A stretch of DNA of 64,000 nt, from assembly GCF_900113525.1 (NCBI RefSeq), contig NZ_FOPP01000013.1:54916-118915 (forward strand). The letters are read 5' to 3'. The notes under the pieces were generated by a model. It did not search any database and was not told the DNA's origin. It worked only from the letters and a program-made list of their open reading frames with translations. Of this stretch, positions 31,527 to 40,235 are shown in pieces. A program made the position numbers and the translations under genes. Positions within the stretch are counted from its first letter, which is position 1; each line of letters opens with the position of its first letter. Origin of the DNA: Pedobacter insulae. GTDB taxonomy: Bacteria > Bacteroidota > Bacteroidia > Sphingobacteriales > Sphingobacteriaceae.

Positions 31527-32810
31527 TTAAGGCCGGTTCAAAAGTTTAACTCCGATACCACAATTTAAGCATTTTTTACTACTACAATAACTACGCCGCA
31601 GTTGTAATAACGCTTGCGAAAAATAGGCAGACTTCACCTGCACACCCGCATCAACATATTGTTTAATGATAACATTATGTTCTGCCGGCAGTTTTTCCTG
31701 TAGCTCAATAGCTCTATTCACAAGCATATATTGATCAATATACTTTCCATAAGCAAATAAAAATAAGCTCAGTGTGTTGATTAAAATATTATCTATACTC
31801 TCTTTACCCAATTGTAGATTAACATTTTCGGTAGCTTTATTAAAATGGTAATGTGTTTTCCAATAAGCATTTACTGGCAGGTGTTCAAAAAGCTGTACAA
31901 TCATTTTATAATCCTTAATGATAATTATTTTAGAGAATAAGTGATTTGAATTGATAATCAAAGCCGCAAATTGAGCCAGGCGGAGCGTTGGGAAATTTTG
32001 TGGGCGCATTCGCATAAATTTCCACAAAGAGGTATCCACGGAATTTAACCTATATTTTCTTTTCAGGAACCGATATTCTCTTTTTAGTCTCTGAGGATAA
32101 TCATCGGTAAATTTCTGAGCTAAAAAACCAGCCTGACCAAATAGCAAGGCTTCTATTTGGAGAGAATTATCTTTGTGTCTGGCTAAAATTTGTTGAGGTA
32201 GCGACCTGGCCAGCATCTCCATTGGGGCCGCATTAATCTTAAAGCCGAAATTTTTTGCCATAAAATGATAAAAAGTTTCATCCCAATCTCCTTTAAGCGC
32301 ATTTAATTGATCATATACATCTTGCGACTTGCAAACAAGTCTTTCAATAGCTACCCGGGTTAAAAAATTTTCCACAAACAATCCGTCAACCTCCTTAACT
32401 TGTTTCTCGCAGGGAAAATTATTCGCAGACAGGATGAGTTGCTCGTAGTTTGTTAAAAGTGCAATTGGAAAACGGCCCTTGATTACCAATACTGGGATCA
32501 GCGTACCGTCTGTTCTGTAAATAGGTCTATCATTTACATAAACGATATGCAAAATCACATTGTCATAGGCGGCATCATGTTGATGTTGATGGACCAGCCA
32601 ATCTGAAGCGTTAAGATGAATTTCGATACTCCCTACCCAAACAGTCCCGTCAACTACCAATTTAGCATGCAAGAAATCTGGACCAGCATTTTTATTCAAA
32701 GTTCCACACTGAATCACTTCAATTAATTCGGCAGCTTCAGTATAAAGCTGATCCACCCCGTATAATTTAAATCGCCATATAAAATGGAGGAATTCTTCTG
32801 GAAATCTCAT
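31527..32810 (-). CDS. DUF2851 family protein
   Basis: About 427 residues from MRFPEEFLHFIWRFKLY; an ATG five codons earlier is possible. The protein has the DUF2851 pattern (QCGTLNKNAGPDFLHAKLVV, VGSIEIHLNASDW, HQHDAAYDNVILHIVY), a motif set that resembles a nuclease-like fold, and a C-terminal Cys cluster (YCSSKKCLNCG) that may bind metal. The DUF2851 family is conserved in Bacteroidota and has no known activity. Confidence 0.88.
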   Translation of the reverse strand: MRFPEEFLHFIWRFKLYGVDQLYTEAAELIEVIQCGTLNKNAGPDFLHAKLVVDGTVWVGSIEIHLNASDWLVHQHQHDAAYDNVILHIVYVNDRPIYRTDGTLIPVLVIKGRFPIALLTNYEQLILSANNFPCEKQVKEVDGLFVENFLTRVAIERLVCKSQDVYDQLNALKGDWDETFYHFMAKNFGFKINAAPMEMLARSLPQQILARHKDNSLQIEALLFGQAGFLAQKFTDDYPQRLKREYRFLKRKYRLNSVDTSLWKFMRMRPQNFPTLRLAQFAALIINSNHLFSKIIIIKDYKMIVQLFEHLPVNAYWKTHYHFNKATENVNLQLGKESIDNILINTLSLFLFAYGKYIDQYMLVNRAIELQEKLPAEHNVIIKQYVDAGVQVKSAYFSQALLQLRRSYCSSKKCLNCGIGVKLLNRP

Positions 32811-32823
32811 GATTAAACCTATC

Positions 32824-32850
32824 AAAAAAACTCCTCAAACAAGAAGTTTT
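32824..32850 (-). terminator. Terminator of the pyrF-transporter transcript
   Basis: On the minus strand AAAACTTCT pairs with AGGAGTTTT around TGTTTG, followed by further T. It lies after the transporter gene at 32925 and just before the DUF2851 start. Confidence 0.6.
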
Positions 32851-32924
32851 AATAGCATTTAACCCTGACTTACAGCCGTTTAAAAAAAATCAAAATAAGT
32901 TAATTCTAAGGGCAGCAAATTAAT

Positions 32925-33833
32925 TTAAAGTGTAACAGCTCTCGCAGGCTTCTTATAATTTGTAATAAAAACCCCCGCAATGATCAATACTGTAGCAATC
33001 AATAAATCGATGGTAATCACTTCATCCAATACCAGCCAACCCAAAAATATGGCAATAACGGTGTTAAAATAAGAAAGCATAGAAACTTCTGTTGCGCTCA
33101 CCTTCTTTAAGGCATAATGATAGCTAAAATAGCCAATAACCGAACCAAATACTGCCAAATAACCTACCGCACCCAAGCTTTCAATGCTCCACCGAGCAGG
33201 TGCAATAACAGGCGATAAACAAACGGCTAAAATCAGCTGAACAACAGCAGAAAAGGCAAATTGATAAAATAGGTCTAAGAAAATATTAGAGCTCTGTAAC
33301 GTATGTTTTTTCGTATAAATTGTTCCTCCTGCCCAGCCAGCGATGGCGATAGCTATGCAGATTATCCCTGTTTGATAGTTAGGATCCAGTAACTCACTTA
33401 ATCCATCTCTAAATATAAAAGCAACTCCCGAAAATCCTACTATCACTCCTATAAAACCTTTCCAACTTGGTTTCTGCAAGCCTATAGCAACACTTCCCAA
33501 AAACACCGCAATTGGAGCCAGTGAATTAAGTAACGAGGTAAGTCCGCTGGAAATAGTTTGTTCTGCAACAGTCGTCATTCCGTTAGCAATCACAATCATT
33601 AAACTAGAGAGCAACATTTGTCTGCGTAAATTTTTCCATCCAATCCACGCCAATTCACCCTTTCGCCATAAGATAATCAGCAAGATCAACGCAGCGATCA
33701 ATTGACGCAATCCTGCAACAAACCAGGGTGGTATCGTGTGCACAGCTACTCGAATACCCAAATAAGTAGTTCCCCACACTATGGCAACGATTAAAAGGGC
33801 AACAACTAACTTAATATTCACCGTTTTGGTCAT
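32925..33833 (-). CDS. DMT superfamily transporter (EamA)
   Basis: 302 residues with ten predicted membrane helices in two EamA halves, starting with VALLIVAIVWGTTYLGIRVA and with the second half at about 150 (GIICIAIAIAGWAGGTIYTK). EamA proteins export metabolites or amino acids; the substrate here is unknown. Its start overlaps the pyrF stop by 4 bp, so translation is coupled. Confidence 0.9.
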   Translation of the reverse strand: MTKTVNIKLVVALLIVAIVWGTTYLGIRVAVHTIPPWFVAGLRQLIAALILLIILWRKGELAWIGWKNLRRQMLLSSLMIVIANGMTTVAEQTISSGLTSLLNSLAPIAVFLGSVAIGLQKPSWKGFIGVIVGFSGVAFIFRDGLSELLDPNYQTGIICIAIAIAGWAGGTIYTKKHTLQSSNIFLDLFYQFAFSAVVQLILAVCLSPVIAPARWSIESLGAVGYLAVFGSVIGYFSYHYALKKVSATEVSMLSYFNTVIAIFLGWLVLDEVITIDLLIATVLIIAGVFITNYKKPARAVTL

Positions 33834-34660
33834 ATTAACTGAGCCGCACCTAAAATTTGTTCCATCTCTTGTTGCAATGTCAAAGCTTCTGCTCGAGCCT
33901 TCTCAGCAAAATCTAAACCATCGCTCGCATAAATAATGCTTCTGGCAGCATTAACCAATAAGCCACATTTACTATTTAAGCCATATTTACACACAGCCGC
34001 TAAACTTCCGCCTTGCGCTCCTACCCCTGGTACCAGCAAAAAATGATCAGGTGCCAAATTGCGGATATTTTCAAAGGCTTCGGCTTTAGTTGCTCCCACC
34101 ACGAACATCATCTGATCGGTACTTGCCCATTGAGAGGAAGTTTTAATAACTTGTTCGAAAAGTTTATCGTCTCCACTTTGCCTGGTTTGAAAATCCTGAC
34201 TCCCTTCATTCGAAGTCAGCGCTAAAAGGATTACCCATTTATCTTTAAAATTTAAAAAAGGAGATACCGAATCTTTCCCCATATATGGAGCAACTGTAAC
34301 CGAGTCGAAACTCATACCAGAACCCTCCTCATTAAAAAAAGCTTCGGCGTACATTGCAGAGGTATTACCAATATCTCCACGTTTAGCATCGGCTATGGTG
34401 AACAAATTATTTGGAATATGCTTCCACGTTTCTGTAAGTGTTTGCCAACCTTTTGCACCATAACTTTCATAAAAGGCCGTATTCGGTTTATAAGCCACAC
34501 ACAAGTCATGTGTAGCATCTATCAGCTGTTTATTAAACTCCAAAATAGGGTCGTTATATTTCAGGAGGTGTTTAGGAAGCTTATTTAAAACCGGATCTAG
34601 CCCTATACACAAAAAAGATTTTTTTTGTTTAATCTGCTCAAAAAGTTGTTCTTTATTCAT
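33830..34660 (-). CDS. pyrF: Orotidine 5'-phosphate decarboxylase (type 2)
   Basis: 276 residues. The last step of UMP synthesis. The catalytic Asp-Lys-Asp network lies in ADAKRGDIGNTSAMYAEAFF, the signature of the type 2 (about 270-residue) PyrF found in Bacteroidota and actinobacteria. SFLCIGLDPVLNKLP is the N-terminal strand. Four-bp overlap with the DMT transporter gene downstream. A 273-bp spacer separates it from the divergent rho gene. Confidence 0.95.
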   Translation of the reverse strand: MNKEQLFEQIKQKKSFLCIGLDPVLNKLPKHLLKYNDPILEFNKQLIDATHDLCVAYKPNTAFYESYGAKGWQTLTETWKHIPNNLFTIADAKRGDIGNTSAMYAEAFFNEEGSGMSFDSVTVAPYMGKDSVSPFLNFKDKWVILLALTSNEGSQDFQTRQSGDDKLFEQVIKTSSQWASTDQMMFVVGATKAEAFENIRNLAPDHFLLVPGVGAQGGSLAAVCKYGLNSKCGLLVNAARSIIYASDGLDFAEKARAEALTLQQEMEQILGAAQLI

Positions 34661-34933
34661 TTCTAATAGGAAAAATGGAGCACAAAGATGTTAATTTTCA
34701 ACCTCTTTATGGAGGCCTCACCAAAATTTTTATGATTTATTTTTAAACATTTTCAATTTTTTGTTGCAGATTAAATTTCAAATACATACAATTGTGCCAT
34801 AATTCTCAAATGTTTATCTGAATATCCCAGAAAAATTTCTTATCCATAGCTAATAATAAATGTTTTGAAAGGCATTTTTCCGTTGTATTTCTTTGATAAA
34901 CCCAATTTAAAATTTCTCGACAAGCACATATAA

Positions 34934-36721
34934 ATGTTTAATAAAACAGAATTAACTGAAAAACTCACTGCAGAATTACGTGAGTTAGCAAAAAGTGAGG
35001 GCATTGCAAATGCGGATGATCTGCGTAAAAACGATTTGATAGACCAAATTTTATCGAAACAAAAGGATCAAGCCACTGCTCCAGCTCCCGTTACGCTTAA
35101 AGAATCAAAGCCCAAAGTGGTAAAGGAGGCAGCTACTGATAAAGCGCCCGCAAGAAAGAGAGTAAGAATTGCTGCTAAAGACACTCCTGCTCCTGAACCT
35201 GAAAGAGCAACCTTATTTGACGAGCCTCAAACTAGAATCACCAAGGAAGAAACGACGGATCCAACTCCGGTTACTTTGCCACCTGATTTCGTGGATGATC
35301 CTAATCGTTTAGAAACGATTGCGGCCAAGTTACAAAATCAAGCAAAAAAAGAAAAACTTCCGAGAGAAGAAAAAAATAGACCTGCAAAAGAGGGTGCAAC
35401 TAACCAAGCCAAGGAAGACAAATCTTTTAGAGATCGTCCAAAGCAAACCCGTAACGAGGCTGCAGCTGTACCTACTGAAGGCGTTGAAGTTAAAGAGAAA
35501 CCAGCTCGCGAAGAAAGAGCACCGAGAGAAGATAATCGCCCTGCTAAAAACCATAACAATAGCAATAATCACAAACAAAACGAAACCAGTTATTCGACCC
35601 TTGATTTTGACAACACCATTACCAATGAGGGTGTTTTGGAAATCATGCCAGATGGATACGGGTTTTTACGTTCTGCCGATTATAATTATCTGTCGTCTCC
35701 GGATGATATCTATGTATCTCAATCGCAAATTAAACTTTTCGGTTTAAAAACAGGAGATACGGTAAATGGCAGTATTCGCCCACCAAAAGAAGGAGAAAAA
35801 TATTTCCCGTTGGTTAAGGTAATTAGCATCAATGGTCGCATGCCTGCCGATGTAAGAGATCGGGTACCATTTGATTATTTAACGCCCTTATTCCCTACCG
35901 AGAAATTAAATTTATTTACTGATAACAGCAATTATTCCACCAGGATCATGGATCTTTTTACCCCAATTGGTAAAGGTCAGCGTGGTTTAATCGTTGCACA
36001 ACCTAAAACTGGTAAAACGAACCTATTAAAGGAGGTTGCCAATGCAATTGCTAAAAACCATCCAGAAGTTTATTTAATTATTCTTTTGATCGATGAACGT
36101 CCAGAAGAGGTTACAGATATGGCCCGTAGTGTAAGGGCTGAAGTTATTGCTTCTACTTTTGATGAGCCTGCTGAGCGACATGTGAAAATTGCAAACATTG
36201 TTTTAGAGAAATCTAAACGATTAGTGGAATGTGGTCATGATGTAGTTATTTTATTAGATTCAATTACCCGTTTGGCCAGGGCCTATAACACAACGGCACC
36301 TGCTTCTGGAAAAATTCTTTCAGGGGGTGTCGATGCCAATGCATTGCATAAACCAAAACGCTTCTTCGGTGCAGCACGTAACATCGAAAAAGGAGGTTCC
36401 TTAACTATTTTAGCAACAGCCTTAACCGATACGGGTTCTAAAATGGACGAGGTTATTTTCGAAGAATTTAAAGGTACCGGTAACATGGAATTACAATTAG
36501 ACCGTAAATTATCTAACAAACGTATTTTCCCTGCTATCGATATTACTGCCTCAAGTACGCGTAGAGAGGATCTATTATTGGATAGAGAATCACTGCAACG
36601 CATTTGGGTATTAAGAAACCACTTAGCCGACATGAACTCTCAAGAAGCTATGGAATTAGTACAAGCTCAGATTAAAGGCACGAAAAGCAATGAAGAATTC
36701 CTAATGGGGATGAATGGCTAA
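34934..36721 (+). CDS. rho: Transcription termination factor Rho
   Basis: 595 residues, against about 420 in E. coli. Residues 1-40 form the SAP-like N-terminal helices (ELTEKLTAELRELAKSEGI). About 45-215 is a charged, low-complexity insertion rich in Lys, Glu, Pro and Arg, a known feature of Bacteroidota Rho. Then come the RNA-binding cold-shock domain (GVLEIMPDGYGFLRS) and the ATPase with Walker A QPKTGKTNLL and the LLIDERPEEV strand. The next gene overlaps the stop by one base. Confidence 0.97.
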   Translation: MFNKTELTEKLTAELRELAKSEGIANADDLRKNDLIDQILSKQKDQATAPAPVTLKESKPKVVKEAATDKAPARKRVRIAAKDTPAPEPERATLFDEPQTRITKEETTDPTPVTLPPDFVDDPNRLETIAAKLQNQAKKEKLPREEKNRPAKEGATNQAKEDKSFRDRPKQTRNEAAAVPTEGVEVKEKPAREERAPREDNRPAKNHNNSNNHKQNETSYSTLDFDNTITNEGVLEIMPDGYGFLRSADYNYLSSPDDIYVSQSQIKLFGLKTGDTVNGSIRPPKEGEKYFPLVKVISINGRMPADVRDRVPFDYLTPLFPTEKLNLFTDNSNYSTRIMDLFTPIGKGQRGLIVAQPKTGKTNLLKEVANAIAKNHPEVYLIILLIDERPEEVTDMARSVRAEVIASTFDEPAERHVKIANIVLEKSKRLVECGHDVVILLDSITRLARAYNTTAPASGKILSGGVDANALHKPKRFFGAARNIEKGGSLTILATALTDTGSKMDEVIFEEFKGTGNMELQLDRKLSNKRIFPAIDITASSTRREDLLLDRESLQRIWVLRNHLADMNSQEAMELVQAQIKGTKSNEEFLMGMNG

Positions 36722-37398
36722 TGAAAAAGCATATTCCCAATACCATCACCTGTGCCAACCTGTTTTCGGGTTGCATAGGTGTTGTTTTTGCATTTAATGG
36801 TGAACTTGAAATAGCAGCCTATTTCGTTTTACTATCGGGTATTTTTGATTTCTTTGATGGCATGGTTGCCCGACTTCTTCATGTTAAATCAGCAATTGGG
36901 AAGGAATTAGATTCATTGGCCGACATGGTAAGTTTCGGGTTTCTACCTGGCGTTGTGATGTTTCAGTTGTTAAAAATGGGGGATTTTAAAAATGAATACC
37001 TCCCCTATCTGGGTTTCATTATAACAGTCTTCTCCGCTTTACGCTTAGCGAAATTCAATATTGACGAAAGACAAACTGAGGATTTTATAGGCTTAAACAC
37101 GCCGATGAATACCTTATTGATCGTTTCCTTACCCTTTATTGCAAAAGATTATCCTGCCATCATTGGCTCAACTTGGATACTAATGGCGTTAGTGGCAATT
37201 ACTAGTTTTTTACTCGTAAGCGAAATTAAGATCTTTTCTTTCAAATTAAGTGACCTCAGTTGGACAAAGAACAAAATGAAGTTCATTTTCTTAATCCTCT
37301 CCATGGCGTTAATTGTTTCGCTGAAGTTTACTGCTGTTCCTTTTATTTTAATCCTTTATATAGGTCTTTCGATCTTACACTTCCGCATCAAGGCCTGA
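36721..37398 (+). CDS. pssA: CDP-diacylglycerol-serine O-phosphatidyltransferase
   Basis: 225 residues, polytopic. The CDP-alcohol phosphotransferase motif D..DG..AR........G...D...D is complete: FDFFDGMVARL and GKELDSLADMVSFG. It makes phosphatidylserine, the precursor of phosphatidylethanolamine, in the inner membrane. Starts within the last base of rho, so it is translated from the same transcript. Confidence 0.93.
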   Translation: MKKHIPNTITCANLFSGCIGVVFAFNGELEIAAYFVLLSGIFDFFDGMVARLLHVKSAIGKELDSLADMVSFGFLPGVVMFQLLKMGDFKNEYLPYLGFIITVFSALRLAKFNIDERQTEDFIGLNTPMNTLLIVSLPFIAKDYPAIIGSTWILMALVAITSFLLVSEIKIFSFKLSDLSWTKNKMKFIFLILSMALIVSLKFTAVPFILILYIGLSILHFRIKA

Positions 37399-37411
37399 TA
37401 TACACTGGATA

Positions 37412-37783
37412 TTATTTGAGCAATTCCACTTTAGCTTCTTCCAATTGTTCGTAGAGGCGTGCTACCCATTTCTTCGATATAGCAAAGTCTTCAGGAATTT
37501 TAGCTAATTCTGTTAAATCACGCGAATTTCGTTCAATAGTTTGCATCAGCTCCCTTAAATCATCTCTTCCAACATAATGAAATGTAGGTTTAATTTTGTG
37601 AGAAAACTCAGAAGTAGCTTTCCAATCCTCCGCAGCAATCGCATTTTCCAAATCAGCCATATAAATGGGAGTTTGCTTCTGAAAAACTTCCAACATTTCA
37701 ACCATAAACTCGGGACTATCTCCAGACATCTCCCTGAGGTAAGATAAATCTAAAGGATGATTATTTATATTTTGATCGATCAT
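37412..37783 (-). CDS. Hpt domain protein
   Basis: 123 residues, one histidine phosphotransfer domain. The phosphorylated His lies in SEFSHKIKPTFHYVG. The remainder is a helical bundle (PEFMVEMLEVFQKQTPIYMA). No kinase or receiver gene is next to it, so it is a stand-alone phosphorelay carrier whose partners lie elsewhere. It converges with pssA (13 bp between stops). Confidence 0.88.
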   Translation of the reverse strand: MIDQNINNHPLDLSYLREMSGDSPEFMVEMLEVFQKQTPIYMADLENAIAAEDWKATSEFSHKIKPTFHYVGRDDLRELMQTIERNSRDLTELAKIPEDFAISKKWVARLYEQLEEAKVELLK

Positions 37784-37823
37784 TAATCAAACTTAAAAAA
37801 AAATGTTACTTTTTCCAATTAAT

Positions 37824-38318
37824 CTACCTTTTCAAAACAGATAAATCATCGGTTAAATTAGCTAATAATTCTGAGATATTTTGCTGCAAAACCGGATGAA
37901 CTCTATCCGGAGCTATTTCCATCATCGGAAGCAAAACAAATCGCCTGTTATGCATCTCTGGATGGGGAATTTGAAGTGTATGTCGTAGATTAACAACTTC
38001 GTCGCCATACAAAATAATATCAATATCAATCATCCGGGCTCCCCATTTTTCGTGTCTAACCCTACCCAGCTCAACTTCGATTTTCAATACAGCCTCCAGT
38101 AATTGTAGCGGAGTAAGCTCGGTTTGAATAGCCACAGCAACATTTAAAAAGCTTGGCTGGTCTACCTTTCCCCAAGCTGCTGTTTCATAGATGGAAGAAG
38201 TTAACTGTATTTCACCCACTCTTTGTCCGAGTAATGTTAATGCTTCGTCGATAATTTTTTGGCGGTTACCCAAATTACTTCCCAGTAACAAATGCACAGT
38301 ATTTTTATCTGATAGCAT
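37824..38318 (-). CDS. folK: HPPK, folate synthesis pyrophosphokinase
   Basis: 164 residues from ATG 38318 (MLSDKNTVHLLLGSNLGNR). An open frame extends 70 codons further but contains no family similarity and runs into the divergent sppA, so it is rejected. Conserved signatures: LLLGSNLGNR, RHEKWGARMIDIDIILYG and IPHPEMHNRRFVL. It transfers pyrophosphate from ATP to 6-hydroxymethyl-dihydropterin. 49 bp separate it from the divergent sppA. Confidence 0.95.
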   Translation of the reverse strand: MLSDKNTVHLLLGSNLGNRQKIIDEALTLLGQRVGEIQLTSSIYETAAWGKVDQPSFLNVAVAIQTELTPLQLLEAVLKIEVELGRVRHEKWGARMIDIDIILYGDEVVNLRHTLQIPHPEMHNRRFVLLPMMEIAPDRVHPVLQQNISELLANLTDDLSVLKR

Positions 38319-38367
38319 AGTAGTCTCCAATTTTATATATTTACAAATTAAATACTTTAATTCGCAC

Positions 38368-40140
38368 ATGAGAGATTTTTTTAAATATGTTTTTGCCACC
38401 GTTGTAGGTATCGTAATTTCCACAGTTATTTTGTTTGTGTTGTTTTTTGTAGTGATGGTAGCCATTGTATCTTCGGTTGGCGAAGAGAAGAAAGTGATGG
38501 TAAAAAACAACTCCATCTTATATCTCAATCTAGATCAGGAAATTACAGAGCGAACTCCAGACAACTCACTTGCTGGAATTCCCATTTTTGGAGGTGGGTC
38601 AGAAAAGACCATTGGATTTAACGATGTTATTAAGGCCCTAAAAGCCGCAAAAACGGACGATAAGATTAATGGGGTTTATATGAATGTAAGTGCCCCAAAT
38701 GCAGGTATGGCCACCATGCTGGAAGTTAGAAATGCCATTCTTGATTTTAAAACAAGCAGAAAACCTGTGATTGCCTACAGTGAGGTTTACTCACAAGGTG
38801 CCTACTATTTAGCATCGGCTGCAAGCAAAGTATATTTAAATCCTCAAGGCGGATTGGAGTTCAAAGGCTTTAGCGCTGAACTGACCTTTTTTAAAGGTGC
38901 GCTTGATAAATTAGGGATTGAAGCACAAATAATTAGGGTAGGCAACTACAAAAGCGCGGTAGAGCCATTCATCAATACTAAAATGAGCGATTATAACCGC
39001 AAGCAGGTAACGGCGTATGTAGCGGGATTATATCAAACCTTTTTAGAAGGCATTTCCGCTAGTAGAAACATCAGCACCGCCGAACTAAGCGCAATGGCAG
39101 ATGCCTATAAAATTCAGCAGCCACAAGACGCTTTAACGTACAAATTAGTGGATGGTATTAAATATAAGGATGAAGTACTTGATGAACTGAGAGCCTTAAC
39201 CAATAAGGATAAAAAGCGAAGCATAGATATCGTTAGCATCAATGATTATGCAGCAAACTTGCCTTCTCATCATACCACAACAGGTAAAAACAGCATCGCA
39301 GTGATTTATGCCAACGGAGATATTGTTGGTGGCGAAGGATCGGATGAACAAATTGGTTCAGAACGCATTTCAAGAGCAATCAGAAAAGCAAGATTAGACG
39401 ATAATATTAAAGCAATCGTATTACGCGTAAATTCTGGTGGCGGTAGTGCATTAGCTTCTGAGGTAATCTGGAGAGAGGTTTCGTTAAGTAAGAAAATAAA
39501 ACCTGTTATCGCATCTTTTGGGGATGTAGCCGCATCAGGGGGATATTATATCGGTGCGGCCGCAGATAGTATCTTTGTACAACCGAACACCATTACAGGC
39601 TCTATTGGCGTATTTGGGATCATTCCAAACTTCCAGAATTTATTAAACAATAAACTGGGTATTACCTTCGACGGCGTTAAAACTGGTCAGTATGCTGATA
39701 TTATGAGTGTAAATAGACCGCTAACCGCTGGAGAGCGCTTTATTATTCAAAATAGCGTAAATCATATATACGATACCTTTTTGACCCGCGTAGCCGAGGG
39801 GAGAAAGAAAACCAAAGCGCAGATTGATAGTATAGGCGGCGGGCATGTTTGGATCGGTACCGATGCAATCAAAAATGGTCTAGCTGATCGACTAGGGAGT
39901 TTCAATGACGCCATTAAGTCGGCTGCAAAAAAGGCTAAATTAAGCGACTATAAAATTGTAGAGTACCCAGAAAAAATTGATCCGTTAAAGTCTTTATTAA
40001 CAGATGCAAAAGACAATATCAGTTTATATTACACCAAAAAAGAATTGGGCGAAAACTACTTATTGTATAAGCAAATGCAAAAAGCAATTACCAATGCCGG
40101 TATTCAAGCGAAAATGGACTATGAGCTAAGAATTAAATAA
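38368..40140 (+). CDS. sppA: Signal peptide peptidase SppA (67K type)
   Basis: 590 residues from ATG 38368 (MRDFFKYVFATVVGIV, a membrane anchor at about 8-35). The longer frame from 38191 is excluded because it would overlap folK and lacks an anchor at its N-terminus. It has the duplicated ClpP-like fold, with catalytic Lys195 (VGNYKSAVEPF) in the first half and Ser390 (GDVAASGGYYIG) in the second. It degrades leftover signal peptides in the inner membrane. Confidence 0.94.
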   Translation: MRDFFKYVFATVVGIVISTVILFVLFFVVMVAIVSSVGEEKKVMVKNNSILYLNLDQEITERTPDNSLAGIPIFGGGSEKTIGFNDVIKALKAAKTDDKINGVYMNVSAPNAGMATMLEVRNAILDFKTSRKPVIAYSEVYSQGAYYLASAASKVYLNPQGGLEFKGFSAELTFFKGALDKLGIEAQIIRVGNYKSAVEPFINTKMSDYNRKQVTAYVAGLYQTFLEGISASRNISTAELSAMADAYKIQQPQDALTYKLVDGIKYKDEVLDELRALTNKDKKRSIDIVSINDYAANLPSHHTTTGKNSIAVIYANGDIVGGEGSDEQIGSERISRAIRKARLDDNIKAIVLRVNSGGGSALASEVIWREVSLSKKIKPVIASFGDVAASGGYYIGAAADSIFVQPNTITGSIGVFGIIPNFQNLLNNKLGITFDGVKTGQYADIMSVNRPLTAGERFIIQNSVNHIYDTFLTRVAEGRKKTKAQIDSIGGGHVWIGTDAIKNGLADRLGSFNDAIKSAAKKAKLSDYKIVEYPEKIDPLKSLLTDAKDNISLYYTKKELGENYLLYKQMQKAITNAGIQAKMDYELRIK

Positions 40141-40148
40141 AATTAAGT

Positions 40149-40235
40149 CGTCATTGCGAAGTACGAAACAATCTTAAAGCGATAGGTTTGTAGCTTATCT
40201 TGTGTTTTAGGATTGCTTCGTACCTCGCAATGACG
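40149..40235. repeat. GTCATTGCGAG-type palindromic repeat
   Basis: Arms CGTCATTGCGAAGTACGAAAC... (40149-40173) and ...GTACCTCGCAATGACG (40211-40235) face each other over a 37-bp centre. A few mismatches separate it from the perfect copy at 57909-57965. The right arm includes the last codons of the UbiD-family gene. Confidence 0.8.

Noticed and set aside
38191..38367. Earlier start for sppA
   Set aside because: It would overlap folK on the opposite strand and put 59 non-family residues before the membrane anchor.
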